Assembly: GCA_003342895.1 (NCBI GenBank)
Contig: PTFA01000042.1
Location: 2,410,716 to 2,474,715 of the forward strand
Direction of reading: 5' to 3'
Origin: Casuarius casuarius
Taxonomy: Eukaryota; Chordata; Aves; Casuariiformes; Casuariidae
DNA length: 64,000 bases
The notes under the pieces are model-generated. The model had not been told where the DNA came from, ran no database searches, and was given only the letters and a program-made list of their open reading frames with translations. Position 1 is the stretch's first letter. Each line of letters opens with the position of its first letter. Position numbers and translations under genes: made by a program. Below are positions 24,801 through 39,800 of the stretch, one piece after another.

Positions 24801-27800
24801 CCTCTTCCTATGCTGAAATTTCATAATATATCTGAGTACTCAAAACAGACTGGAGTTATAATTGTTGTGGCATGAAGTGAATGACAGCAGGACATTTGTG
24901 AACTCCACATGACAAATGCATGTCCTTCTTCAAGTTATTCAAATGGGGCAGTTATAAAGATGTTACACCATTTACTCAGATTTCAGAAAAATTCTCCTTT
25001 GTGTCTTTGAGGATCACTTATGTTTATTTTTAAGCAGTAGTTATTTTTGAAATTATTTTAAAAAGCTATTACAGAACCTGAGCTTTTTGTATTTAAAAAA
25101 AAAAAAAAAAAGATTAAGCCCGGGTAGTGCCCTCAGGTCTCTGACACTTATTTTGGGGAATATCAGTGTTTACAGTTGTAGATACTGGGGCCGATTGTTC
25201 TGCAGTATGATTCATGGAGTATACTTCCATTTAAAAATTGTACTTTAATGGGCAATAGTGTGTTTCTCATGGTTTCCAGAAGTCTTTGAATAGAAGCAAA
25301 GTGGGGGGCAGAAAGATTAAAAATACCTTGAGTTTGAATTTACACTGAGAAAGGAAGGAATAGAATCCAACCCCCCCATCTGTCAAGCTAATGTATTTTT
25401 GCAGGTGCTTGAACTGAGTTTTAACTGTTCTTCAGGACAAGTCTTTGCTAATTCCCGCTGGAGCTGATAGGTTTTTTATTTGTAGCATTTTACCTGGTCA
25501 TTTGATTTATTTTCTATTTGAATCAAAATATCGCTGTTACATGGGGAGGGAAAAAAAAATCTCTCTTCATATTTCACCTTTACAGCTTGGTTTAAACATC
25601 AGAATTAGGAATACCACTGAAAAATTATTTTCTCAAGCTTCTCACCATGCCTTTCATGACCTGCTTCCTAAACCAGTGTAAAATTGCTTATTTACTTGCT
25701 ACTTATTTGTTTACTTATTTATTTACAACACAAATTTCAGATAGTTTATATGTATGTATAGTTTTTGCATTTAGATTGCAACAGCACAGCTATGTTGCAG
25801 GTTAAGTATCATATGGTAAAATGTAAAACAGGATGTGTCAGTAAAATACTAGTTAATCTGTTTTTCCCAGACCTATAATGTGTTCTAGAATANAATGCTC
25901 TTTTGTTGAAGTAATTCCCCGCAAGAATTTAACAGGGATATAAGATTTTTTGTCTCAGTGTAGACTGTTCAACTGGTATCTTGCCATGTTATTAAGTACA
26001 GCTTATAAATAGCATTGAGGTATTTAAACATAATTCTTGTAACAGGATAAATGGCTAATAGCATTTGGTTTGTTGCTTGTGCACTTGTGACCTGGTAATG
26101 TTCACATCAACACAAACACAGACAAAAATAAGTCTTTAGTCGGAATTTGCAGTGAAAGGAAATTCAGTTTTGAACTACTTGGTGTAAGATTTAAATGTGC
26201 AAGCTAGTGATCTGTAGCTGGACAGTGTTTCCCAGTGTTCACACATGCTCAGATTTTAACTATGTTCAGTTAAGGGCTCAGTTTTCTTAAGCTATTGGTG
26301 TTTTTTGAAGCTATATTAGTAAGAATCTTAAAGTGGATAAGGATTAGAAAGAGTGATCTTTCTGAGGGCAAGGTATTTTTATGAACCAGCTAGCATATTT
26401 CTGTTGTGACTTAAGTAGATGAGCAGGAATGGAATTTCCTCTGTCTCTCTCTCTCTCTCTGAAGGAGAGTGGAGCGGGGGCACCTTTGCACCTACTACCC
26501 TTTGCTTCTGCTTAAGCCCTGCTCCTCTGAATAAAATGCCTGATCTTTTAATGCCTGATGTTTTAAAAGCAATAGAGATTTTGTCACATTTGTAATTAAA
26601 GTAGAATGGTTTCCTTTTTTCAGAAGTGGCAATCATTACTTCCATTGGCTTGAAAAATTTCAGTTGCTGTGTGTGAGTAATACACATATAGTCCATTATC
26701 ATCATGTACTTTAAAAAAAAAAACCAAAGAAATGATGGTAGCTAACAATAATGCTATTTTGGTTGAGATCTAAAACAAGTGTAATTAATGCAATATGACA
26801 ATTACTTGTATAGGAGAATCATATTCCTAGGTTTGGCAAGATTCATTTATTCCCTACTAAATTGTAGTTAAAGTTTTTCAGTCTTTGCTAGCCGTGTGTC
26901 AGTTTTCCTATTTGTTTTTTCATTTCATTTCCCTTGACATGTGTAGTTCTTGCAAGCATGCTAAACATAGTCTTATAAGTAAACCTTGCAAAGGGGTAGA
27001 GATAAATAAGTACTAATGGTGATTATGAATGGGAAAAAGTACTATTTGTTGAAATAATTTTACAAAGTGTTTTAGGAAAAAAGTAAGCTATTACAGAGAA
27101 TTATTGTCTTTGTGAAGCAACGTGCTACTGGTTATTGTTACTATGGGCCTGATGTCTAACAGGCAATAGAAAGGACATGTTCTTTGTCCTAAAAAGTTTA
27201 AAATCCAGCCCACCAAAGGCTGTGCATGATGGCTGCATTAAGGCTTAGAGATGGAAACTGGAGAAAATGCTGAATTTTCCACAGCCCTGTGGCAGGGCTT
27301 GCTGAAGCACTGCAGGCCCTTCCTGGGGTGGCAATCTCAGAGCATGAGGCAAAAATCTCCCCTCAAAACTGAAGCAGTCCCAGGAAAACTCCTTTATGGT
27401 TCCCTCCAAATGCTGGTGTGCCACAGGAGCACCTGATCCCCCTTTCCCTCTCCCCAGAGCGCAATGTGAGAGAAGCGCGCGCTTCAAGTCGTTTTGCTTG
27501 TGGCGGTCAGGCATCATTATTGAAATAATTTATTAACTAAGTAAGTTATTGTTTAGTTAGTGAAGCAGTGGACTACTGGTTACCCGTTGCTTTTGCTTTA
27601 TTACCGTGTGCTTGTTTGGCTGTGGGTGTCAGCCAGTTAGATGCAGGGACCCCTTATGTTTAATTAGTGGCCTTCCCTCCTGAGAGGTACCAATGGCTTC
27701 ATCCTGACCCTGGCACAGTGCCGTCCCTGGTTATGCCGAGTACTGTGGCTAGTGTGGTTGCTTTACTTGCAGACCTAACATTGGTAGTTGCAAGGTATCT

Positions 27801-30800
27801 GAGGAAATAAATCCACAGTTTCCATTTTTCATCTTGCAATTTAATTTGATTTTAGGATTTTTTTTAAGAGCACCTGTTGACTGCTTAACTGCCCTTAGAG
27901 AGCCACAGTTGAAAATACCTGTGACAACATTAAGGGCCTGCCCCAAGGTTAGCAGCAGTAATTTATGTAAAATGGCAGAACTGTTTTACATTTCCCTTTG
28001 TAAGAGCGCATGCATATATAGGTTGAATTTCATAATTCTTTTAACTTAAATGGGAGTGAATATCAGTAAGACCACAGTTTCTGTAAACATGTTACAAGAA
28101 TTAGAAGGCCTGCATGCAGGCAGACATGCTGTTCGGTAGAAATACTGGACAGATTGTAGATAGTGAAAATCAAAAGTAAATGGGTGTTTCATCTAAATAA
28201 TAGGAGTGAGTTTGGGCCTTTTATTTTTACAAAAGATAAAATAATAAAAGGTCTAACATTTGATTGGCTCCGTAGTACTGAATGCTACCTTCTGTGCCTA
28301 CTAGTGGTTCTGGAGATGTTTGGATTATAAGTTCCTGTAAACTGATGCCTGTAATGCTGTGGAACAAAGTTAACCTTTGAATTGGAGTACCTTCTGCTTA
28401 ATGTTTTTTAAATAACATTTGGTTAATACTGCCATTTTCACTTAATCAGTTTTGAGAGATGCAGCTATTAAAATGGAAAAGGGCTTTTGTTGGTTTTTAG
28501 TGTTTTTCAGACCCCATATATTGGTCTAATTATTTATGAAAGGACTTTAGAAAGGTAAAAAAAAGTTTATTGCCACAAAGCTGCTCCTTAATGAAGGGAA
28601 ATTTATTCCTATGCATCAAGAGCATTTAATTACTTAGTAAGTAATTAAGTTAATTTTGGTAATAATTACTTACCCAGCAGACCGTAAGTAAGTAAATGAG
28701 GTAGCAAAGGTTAGAGTAATGAAGGCTTTCTCTCTTCTGAAATGGCTGCTGGCATCTTGGGGAAAAGAGAGAACTGAAACCAGAGGATATTACAGCTTCA
28801 GACTTCTTTTCCTTTCTATCGTCTAGAGAGGACTAGACTTTCCAGGTGTATATAACCCCTTTGAGCTGGGATCACTGTTCAGTACCGAATAACTAAGGAA
28901 AAGTGAGGCAAATATCCTGCAAAGAAACTCCAGCACTCTGTTAATCCCCCAGCGTGAAATGGGGACCAAAAGAATTCAAAGAGGCAGTTCCAACAAAACC
29001 CAAAGTATTTTGAAAATCTCATTTTAAAAGAGCCTTACTGAAACTATGAATTATGAAATCCAGTGACACAAAATAATCATAATAATGTCATGCAAATACT
29101 GCATGAAAGAAAGATATAAATGCACAATTTCAGAAGCCTAAAAGAAAGAAGAGAGTCTTATTAATGAAATTATTAGAAGATGTGGTGAAACGCTGGTAGG
29201 TGGCCAGGCTACAAGACACAAATCTTGCCAAGCTTCAGATATTAAATTGTGAGGTAGCAAGGGTTTCATTACTCCTGCAGCTGGAAGCTCAACCTGGACT
29301 CATATTCAGTGCCAGAAGAACACTGCTCCAGCACAGAGTCCATCTTTTATTATCACTAATAATAACCAGATAAATAATAGTAAGATAATCACTAATAAAA
29401 AGCTGCATCATTATATATACAGCATGTAGGTATACCTAAATTATCACCCAGATTGTAGGTAGACTCAACCTTTAGTCTATTTTTCTTTTTCTGTGGTCAC
29501 AAAAAAGAATTTAATTGTGGTCTGTGGTCAGTTGAAGCTCTGCAGGTGAAAAGTTAATTCCTTTTACCACCTTTCACCTATACTTATTTCCTGTACTTCT
29601 GTTTCCCTTGGCATTTCTTTCTGGCCCAACTTTGGCTAAAAACCTTTAATCTAACACAGCATTTTATAAAGGACTGCTGATGTTCTCCATATATGTTTTC
29701 TGTTTAAGTTAGAGGTGGTCTTTCCATTCTAGGTTTGTACAGGACTTAGTGTATAGCTCCTAGTTACTACTAAACGTCCACACTTCTGCCTTTCCCTGTG
29801 AGATAAAGGGGAGAGTTGGGCTGAACAAGGAATCCTTCTGTCTGAGGATCCCAACCACACTCTTCATCTGTGCATGTTTGCACCAGTTTAGTAGCTGATG
29901 GTAAAACATCCAAGCTCCATGCTCTGGAGCTCCACACCCTGATATCTGTTTAGAGCAGGATCCTAAGAAATTGCCTCTGTAGCCTGTTTCGTGGATTGTA
30001 CCCTGGGCAATAACACCTGATGGCTGCACCTTTGGGTGGCTGAACTGGCCCTTCATCAAGGGGACGACCTACATCCATGCTTTGCACCCAGCTGATGCCA
30101 GCCACAAGCACCCAGAGCAACCTTCTGTTGTCTGGCCCAGGCAGGTAGCAGGTAAGACCTGTTTGAAAGTTATCACTCCTTATCACCAACCTTTTGATGA
30201 GCTGTTAAGATCACCCCACTCCCTGATGGTATTGTTTTCACAGGTTGGAAACTTGCTCCTTATCCGTTGCTGCTTTTGTTCTGCTAGGTGGTACCATATG
30301 TGCCTATACCTTGTTTTGGTGACTTTCCAACATCAGGCCAGCTGATGGATGAGATACCTTCTGAGCCCTCCTGGCCTCCGTGAGGCCTGAGCTGTTTGGG
30401 TGTGTGATGGTCTGCAAGGACACTCTGCAGCTGTCTTGGGTTTCATTTGGGTCCTGTAGCTGCCTCAAGGGCTTGTGCCCTACTGCAGCTCTGACTGCCG
30501 TTGGTCATTGCTGTGCATGGCTACTGGATAGAGTTGAGTCTTTTTTTCAGTTGTCGTCCCTGTGATCCTTGCACTGCTCCTTGTCTTCTCTAAGGTGGAC
30601 AACTGAACCTATCTAATGGATAAATACACAGGACCATATTAGCATGTGTACATCCCCAGCTGTAAGCATATGTCAAGCATATGATGCTTGTGCTTAGATT
30701 CACAGTGATTTGCTCAAGCCCCTTTAAATAAAATCTCCTTTTGTGCAAAGAGCTCTCCCCTTCATCCATGGAAGAGGATGACCTCTGGTACTGTCTGCTT

Positions 30801-33800
30801 TTTGCAATCTGGCTAACCTTAATACATGCATTCTCTTCGTTGCCAATAGCATCCTATCCTATCTGGTGTCTGGTTGGATGGCCTGGAGCTCCCTGCCACA
30901 AGTGATATATCCATCACCTGTTTTCTTTTCCAATGAACATTGTTCTCTTAAAACGTAGCCTCTGTTCAGGACAACGGCTGCTATTCACTGAGTAGCATCT
31001 TTTCCTTCCATCGTTGTCCTGGAGCTTGTTACATTTATTGTAGTCATTTGGACACATTCAGTGGCCTGGAATACAAAAGCATGGAGCTTTTCATTGTCTA
31101 GTTATTGGAGTGGTATCCCTGCTGCAGGCAAAGAAACAATGGGCTGGAAGGGACCTCCCAGTGGAGAATAAGTCCAAGTCCCTGCTGAAAGGGATCAGAT
31201 CTCATCTTAAGACAAATTTGTTTTTTTTCCTCTCATGTGCTGTCACATATGCACATACATCTTTATATACCCATTAATCGTACTGGAAATATGGTTCAAA
31301 ATCTTGTTGCTGTGATGGTTAGAAGCCATTCTAATTTTCAGCTTGAAAGATTTTCCTGTCCCCTGTTGTAAGATAGGTTCCTCGTTTTCCTCATCACCTT
31401 AGTAGCACTTGGTTCAGTTTGACTTAATCTTTTGTAAATCTGGATTTCCAGATCTTTTCAGAGACCTCTTGAGGACCTTGTACAGTGCAGTGTGCTGTGC
31501 CATGAATACTGCCTGGCCTTCACGGAAGTAACTGGTTTGACGTAACCTAACATGGTATTACTTTTTTCTTGAAGCTGTATCAGATGTTTGGGTCACACAC
31601 TGAGATTAACATACTAGTCCTTTTTTTTGTCAGTGTTCGTCCCTAGCTGATAGGTAGTCTCAAAGGGTTGGATTCAGCTCACGTAGGCTAAATTAGGTGC
31701 TTAAACTGTATAGGGCTGTTTAAGGCTGTACTCGGAGAGCAGCGTGGCCAGGAGGCACATCATCCCTGGTGGGTGGGTTTCTGAGACAGGCAAGATGGAT
31801 CATTCTCAAGGAAAAGTGTCTTTCTTGGTCTCAACTGTTCAGAGAACTAACTTTTTCTGTCTGACGTTATATGAGGTGGCTTCCAGCTTCAGCACATAAT
31901 ATAACACTTGTACCCATTTTTATCACTATTCCAGTATTTTTCCACTATTCCAGTACTCAGGGTCATTGGTGGTTTGTGCAGTATCCAGTCTGTTTCAAAG
32001 AGCACTGATAATGCTGCATTTCCTGCCTCCCGGATGGGCAGGCTCCATCTGCTGATCTTTTTCTATCACCAGATAGTTCTTCATCATCTCTNTGCTTGAA
32101 ACATGTCCTTATGTTTGTCTGCAATGCCAGGCAGGACCTGCGAGGCTCCCTCCTGAACTAGTGTGTGATTTCATTTTTGTGAGGGGGAGGAGGAAAACAG
32201 GAAAGCCAGCAGGCCCCATGACTTGAGTTGCTTCTAGCTGGCTTGGTGCTCTGGATGTCATCTGCTTTTTGGTTAATGATGTTCTCTTCTATGCAGTGAG
32301 ACCCTCTGCACTGCTGGTCTCCCTGTAACACACAACATCCATTGACTAGAATGGAAAGGACTTCATGTCTCTGGGCAGTAGTGGTTCATGGTCTAGCCCA
32401 AGTGCACGCAGATTGAATTTTTGCTTCCTCCTCCAAATTTCCTTCCTGCAGTTCTGTCTTCATCTGTCTCTAGGTTTTGTGCAGTTTTCTGATCTGGCCA
32501 CCCACCCTTTCCATCACATCCTCTTACCAAAGTGTCTATTTGCAGCCTGGATCATTTGGATGTAAAGTCAATCGATGCTTTATTTTTTATTGTCACTTTT
32601 CACCTATAGGTGCACAGGAGTTGTAATCAAAGGCTGCTTTATTCTGACAAATTAAATCCACTGGATCCAACGTAACTAGCTGCATTTCAGGTTGCTGTTC
32701 AACAGGATACAAACTTTAGCAGATACAAGTCAAAGGACCCATCCTTCTATTTGCAGTTGGCAAGTCTACTTGCTTGTCTAAAAGTTACATGTACCCAAAT
32801 GCATAGACTGTGGCTTGAAAGAGGAGTAGGATGAAGGGGAGGGAGTGGGAGATATTCAGAAGCCCCAGGGTCTGTTTTTCAGCCGACTCTCCAGACAGCC
32901 AATTTTGCATGTCCCGTAAGACACACTGCAACTTGTCAGCATGGGTGTTAATTTGGATGGGTGGTCATTAGGATCCTTTCAGTCTTGCATCTAATGATCT
33001 CACTAATGAGATCACATCCTGAGCAACCCAAATATGTGCTCCGAGGGGAGTACAGAGTGGGAATTTGTCTACGACGTAGCTGAAGGCTGCAGCTGTGGTA
33101 ATCCCCCGAGCCCTAACTTGTCCCTCCTGCACTGGGGGTGGAGGATAGAAAGGACGATTCCTGCTCACGTAGGTGGGGCCATGCTTCCTACAGAGGTGGA
33201 CTTCACCAAAGACACTTTTCTGGTGCAGTACCAGAAGTTAGTATTACTGGAAGGAGAGCACTCATAGTTTGTCCCAGTTGCATTTGACTCAGCAGAGGCA
33301 GACTTCCAGCTTCAGCAGAGGATGGGGAAAAACAAAACAGCCCTTCATTGTTTAGAGAAAAGGTTTCCGTATGCTTGCTCCTCTTTCCTTCTGCTTGTTT
33401 TTTTATCTTAGCACCATAAAAAGAGAAAGAAGCTATTTTTAGCAGAATGGTTGTAGTTATGTTTACTGTTGCCTCCTTAACCTGAAAGCTGAATTGGGGT
33501 TTAGGACAAAAAGTGTGTTGTTGAGCCTGGATGTTCAAAGCTGTCATTCTTTAAAGTATGGATGGTGATGTTTTGCGTTCTCTGAACACTGTAATACTGT
33601 TCAAGATAAAAGATTGATTAGATGTTCTTAATATTTCTAAATATAAAGGGAAATTTATTTTTAAAACAAAAATCTTTATGGTACTCTTTAGATATCAGGG
33701 TGCTCAGTTTGTTTGAAAACAAACAAACAAAAAATGAGAGAGACAGACAGAGGCAGACAGACAGAGAGATTTTTCCTGAAGAAGTGTCTGCACTGAGGTT

Positions 33801-36800
33801 CACTGTTGGGGATCTCACACACAGCAAGTGTCCACACTGTTAAGTATCAAAATACAATTTATGTGCAGGAATCTCAGCTACCAACCACATTCTGAATATG
33901 AGTATTTCTGCAGTTCAGTGGAGAAATTAAACAGCAGCTGGAAACATCTGTTTTAAATGCTTGATATTAGCAGATAGGCCGAACTACATGACTGTTTAAA
34001 AATACAGAAATAATTAGAGGTGAAACATTTGCTTTCTGTCCATTAAAAATGTATTTTAAACTACAGAAGGCTGGAATGCTTTATCTTAAAACTTAGCCTG
34101 AAAGTGTAATTTCAGCATCTGAAGTAATCTCTATTAGCAAAAAGCAAGGACTCTGCTGCAGACTTTTCTCTGAGGCAAAACCTCTCCTGATATGTTAACA
34201 TCTGAGGCTGCCATTGCTCATCACTGCTGGAGCAGAAGTCAAGATTTTCATTTCAAGTCCAGTAGGTGGCATCAAAACAGTTCTTTAAAGTTCAGTGTTT
34301 GGGTGTACATGCCCTAGCCCTAGGCCACAAAATGAACATAGTGTTTAAATAGAGAAAATTCCATGTAATCTCTCTCTTCCTCACAAAAAGCTTTGGTTTG
34401 AACATAACCTTACCCAAATGACATGTCTATGGTGCTTCTGTGAGCGTCACCATGCATCATATGTTATTGTAGCGCATTATAGCTGCTTTCAGTGAACCAG
34501 AACGACTTGTAACTATATTTTTATTACATTCTTACAAAAGTGATATTGCAAATTTTGCATTTTTTTCAGCACTATGGCACCATAGTAATCTGCATGCATA
34601 CTGTAGCAGACATCGAAAACATAAATCAAGTTTGGTACATTCAAGGAAAAGGTTTTTTTAATTAAAACAATATATCTGTCACAGAACACCAACGCAACAA
34701 GGCTGACGTCTAGAAAATCTCTATTACACTGCAGCCTAACTCATGGGTCTCTTAGGACCTCTGCCGAGGCTGAAGGATGTCTTTGTGCTAGTGGGAGTAT
34801 GAGCGTGATTGTGCTGCTTCTCTGTCTCTCTGCCTGTGATCTTGTCAGCATTATTTCTCCAAGTCTGTGGAAATTACTAGTGATGAAGGCTCCTCTTAGA
34901 AGGCCTTTAGTGGAAACACTTTATTCCCTTATAACAAAGGTTCTGCATTGAGAAAACTAACTCTGAGATTTGTATTGTTTAAAATCGTGATAATATGAGA
35001 TAATACCAGACTTGCTTTGAATGTGCATAAACAAGGAAAGAAAAATGGATGGGTTCATCTCCTGCCTGCATTTCAGTGTGATGGGTTTGGGCAGAGTGGC
35101 CTGAGTGGAAGGAGTATTAACCACAGCCACAAAGCCCTGGCCAACTTGTCAGCTCTGCAGGAAGCAGTTAAATGGTGCAGCAACCACCAAGTGGCTGGCC
35201 ACATAAATAATTTACCTTTTGTGATAAGAACATACTTCTGATATTGTTTTTAAGAAGTTTAATGACCATTTCATTTCAGGAAGGAGCAGCGCATGCATGA
35301 CCAGGCTCTTAAAAAATGGCTTGGAGGCGTCATGGTGAAGCAGAGGGCAGCGGGATTTTGTCTCGGGGTCGGGAGGAGAGGGGACATGCGGGCAGCTCCT
35401 CTCCCCTTTCTCCTTAGCCACGTTGCGGTGTGTGATAGGCCTTCCCGGTGGGGTAGCAGAGCCTGATGCAGAGTTGCTGTTGCGTGCGCAGAGGCTGCGC
35501 AGGGCCGCAGTGGGCACCGGCACACGGTGGGCTTAGTTTAGCTCTGCTGGTGCAGAATGAGCGAGTCCGTAGAAGGAATTAAAGCAAAACAGCTGCTGTT
35601 CTCGAAAGTCGCGCCCAGGCTCATTTCACAACAGCGTCCTACTTTTGACCCAAGCTCACAACTGCTCCTAGTTTTTCAGGCAATAGTTTTGAGCCTGGTG
35701 CTGTTGCTCCTTTTCTTTGACTGGACACCAAATGCACTGTGAAAAAGGAGAGGAGAGCTGTGAGGGTGGTATGAGAAGGACAAGCACACAAAAACTGTCT
35801 GATAGCTGGGGATCAAATGAGGCATTTGCAGGAAAATTCCAGTGAAGCCTGAGATCACCGGCTGAGCGGAATAGGAAGGAGGCGGATGCGCGAGGGTGTT
35901 CCCAGCTGGACAGCTCTTTCCCTCCCAGTAGGCAATGGTTCTGCTCCACTTGCTGCATAAACCTGCCTTTTAGCCAGAATAAATACAGGAAAGGAGGTAA
36001 CATAGCGCCCTTGCATTGAAGGAAAAAATGGAATTGGAGTTCAGCTTTAGGGAAGAAAAAGAAGATGTTGTACTCCTTGTTCTCCTTTTTATTGTAGCCT
36101 CAGAAGGATGTATAATTATATAAAAACAAACAAAAAAGCCTTCTCCACTCCTTCTGAAATGTTTTTTCCCTCAAACCTTCAAAAGGAAACAAAAAGTCCA
36201 GGACAAACAAATTATGCTCTCATCAAAATTTTGGATGCCTAAAACATTTGAGGTCAAACCTTAGAAAAATGATTCCTGAGAAGTTTGGACAGAAACTGTT
36301 ACAAATTTTGACAACAGTTCCAGAGGCAGAGCAGCTACGATTCAGAGAGGGCCCAAACTGCCAGGTTGGGAATGGCATGCTGTGCGTGACTCCTCCTCAC
36401 TAAAGGCACTTTCATTACCCTTTCACTATAAATGAGGGTGCTTAGACAACTGATCTCTTCAAAGCTACTCAGAAAAGCAGAGCTGCTGAATCAAAGCAGC
36501 AGCAGCTCCAGGAACTGAATATGGTTCCTTTGTGACCCTATTTAACATCCTGCTCATAAGGTCCTGCTGCCTCGTGAAATTAGTTTAAGACATGATGGTG
36601 CTTATGCCTGTGAGCTTAAGCAATAGTGTAAAGAAGGGTGTGGAGAGTTTTTTCCTTTTCCTGGTATCTTTGAATAAGACCCAACANGAAAAGCAAAAAA
36701 CAAACAAAAAAAACCCAAAGAGAGTGTGGAACAGTGAAAAATTAATGAAAACAGGGAGTGTACGCTAATAATCCCATTAAGTAATGGCACATGGTTACAG

Positions 36801-39800
36801 AGAGGTGTAATAAGTTGATGCTGTCACAATATACAACCCCCTGCCTAGTGCTCTGAAGGCTCTGAAAGAAAGCTTTTATGCACAGCTTGAAATTTGTCTC
36901 ATCTGCAGCAATGGTTGTCATAATTGTTTGATTAATGAACTCACTAAATCCCAGCGTTACTAGAAAAAGCATATTGACCCCCTGACTGATCACAATTAGA
37001 ATGTAAATGCCACTTATTTGAGACACTGGTTAGACATACATTTCAGCAGCAAAACAGCATAAATCACAGCTTTGCATTTTGATGACTTGGCCCACTTTGC
37101 CAGCAAGGTTTGGATGTTAAGAGAATGTCCCACCAATTGCAGGTGGAGCTCAACTTGCAACATTACCTACGCTTACACCAGCATTTACCTGATCATTAAG
37201 ATTATAATCAGTTTGGAAACACAATCTTCCACTGAACCAACAGCAAGACTCCCTTTGACTTCACTGGAAATAAGATTTCACCTTGGGTCATCACAAAGCA
37301 CAGCAGTGAGGAAGTTAGTTAAACTAGTGCATATACCAAGCACAGCTCATTGTAATACATCCCCGAATGGCACTGTGGAGGGAGTTTTAATCTCAGGATA
37401 GCTGTGCCGTCTTCTTTTTAGTATTAACAAATGGACAGGCAGGCCTTTTCTGAGTCTCTCACTGCCGTATCATGTTCCTGCAGAGTAAGATATTGAGACA
37501 CAGTCTCACTTCTGTGTTTTTTTTTTTTAAAAAAGCCACCTGTTATTGGAAAGTACATTGTCATATGATGATGGCATTATTCAGCTATTGTGCTGCTGAA
37601 TCTAGAGCTATAAAGCTATTTTAGCGTCCTGAGTCACGATTTTTGAGTGTGGGTGTCAACATGGCAGACCCTCTGTTTAGAAACTTGAACAAAGACCTTT
37701 GGCATGTGTCACTAATGCTTTTTTATCCAGTAGGAATTGTAGCTCCCTGGATTAGATGAGCTGAGTTACGAGAACAGTGTTGTCTCCTGTAAGCCAGAAT
37801 GGAAGTTGATGTATCCGAAGTGATTTTAGCTGGCTGTATTCACCCTGGTTTCCTTGCCAGGCCAAAGTATTCATGTTCTGGGCTTTCAGATAAGGTTACA
37901 CAAGACTGATTGTGTTGTCTTTGAGCTGCTGGGTCAAAACACGTCAAGTTCTGAATCAGATTTGGTGTTCGAGATCCGTGCAGTCACTTCAGCAGGGACT
38001 GCTTGCTGTTGTTACCCTAAGCAAAGGTTTAATAACCGCTTGTGCTATTGTGTGGGCTACCATAATTTTTCTCTCTTTACTTGCCTCCAGCTCTGCAAAA
38101 TGGAAAGAAATTGAGCATTATCTGTCCCTGCGGCTAGTAGAAACTCAAGCGGTTTGTCCTCCCTCTGCCTCCTGCGCAGAGTTCAACCCCCATGGGACTA
38201 AATGGCTTTCAGCCTCCTAAAGCTAGATGTGGCTCACCCCCTTCATAGCTCTGCCTGCTTGAGCCACTGCTGCCTTCCTTCTGCTGCGAAGCAAAGTGGT
38301 TACTGTAACCACAGGGGACAGCAAAGCAGGGTGGGCGCCCTCAGCTGCACTGGCTAGAGGCTGGGCTCTCTGCATTGCACAGAATGCAACTCAGATGGTA
38401 GGACGTGATTAACGTCCCCTGTATGTTGCGTGGGAGGGAGACAGAACAAAAAGATCAGCAGCTTCTTGGACTTCAGAGGAGTGTTTAACACTGGCAGGAC
38501 TGGCCAATAAAAGCACTTCAAAAACCCCCAATGAACAAACTAGTCATCTTAATGGTTAGAGCTGTGTGTTGGAGCACTGCTGGCTAGAGCAACGCTTAAT
38601 CTCCCATTTTATTCATTTCATCAGTGTTCAAATTATTTACTTTTGTTATAGGTTACTAGCAGACTGAGCAGCATAAAGAGAAAAGGATGAGAGGTTGGTT
38701 GTTGGCTATTTTATCCATCATAAAAAAAGAAAAACAGTAGTGCTGTAGTAAATTTTCTTCCCAAGTAGTGGTGAGATGCTTAAAAAGTTTGCACTTAGAA
38801 ACAAGACATGCGGTTGCTTCTGTAACCTCTCCAAGGCTGCCAGTCCCTCGGCTTCGTGGTAGCCTATTTGTCATCCCAGTTTAATAACAATTTGGGACGC
38901 ATTGCCTGCTTCGCTTCTGTATTTGTCATGGTAACGTGCCTGTCTGCATCTGGATCTCTGACTCTACCTTACGGACATTTCCCCAGAAAAGCGGACTGGG
39001 GCTGCTGTGTCTGACTCCCTGAAATTTACTGTCATCAAGGCAATGTGGGACAAAACAAAGCAACGGCCACATTTCCTTAGCTCCAGCAGGAGCTCCAGAG
39101 TTAGAGCCAAAATTTTAGTATTTAATGTCCAAGAAAATATAGTACTTGAACAGGAAAAGTTTATCCTGCTGTCACTCTTGATCACATAGCTCTCTGAATG
39201 TTACATTAACCCTGATGAGATAATTCATTTTTCCCATCAAAGGCTGAATGAATGAAAATGTCAAATTATTTATAGGAACTGCTTTTCTGGACACGTGTGG
39301 TGTATTTCCCAAATGTAGCAAACTCTTAGTGTAAGATTATATCTTTACTGACTTAGGTTAATGGTTTCAATTCCTCCATAATAAATTATTTAAGATCCCA
39401 AAGTATACATTGAATGATTTTACACCTTACAGTGTTAATGCTACTTTCCATTTGAAAAGCCTCCGCAGGTTGCGATGCAGTGGAAGCATCGCATGTGGCA
39501 TTTTTTGCCTGGGACAGATTTCACTCAAGCATTTATGTATTTGCACAGAACTAATATCTCCTTCACCCCCTGAATAAAATAAAAGCTGACTTTTCAGTTC
39601 TTGTGTAACTCTGTATTATTATGGCTGAGAACATCTGTTTTATAAATGAATACTTAATATATTGCTTTTTCTGTCCTACCAGTTTTCCTAGACCAGTTTT
39701 TGTTCTAGGTTTTGGGAAGTCATTGGTCGCCTTTTAGGTTGGCGGCTTCCCACAGAGGCCTGCCACGTGGCATGGCAGAGCCAGGAGCACCCTGAGTGGG

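Noticed and set aside
24439..24826. Open frames rich in H, T, Y and I across the microsatellite
   Set aside because: Translation of CA/TG/TA repeats, not protein.
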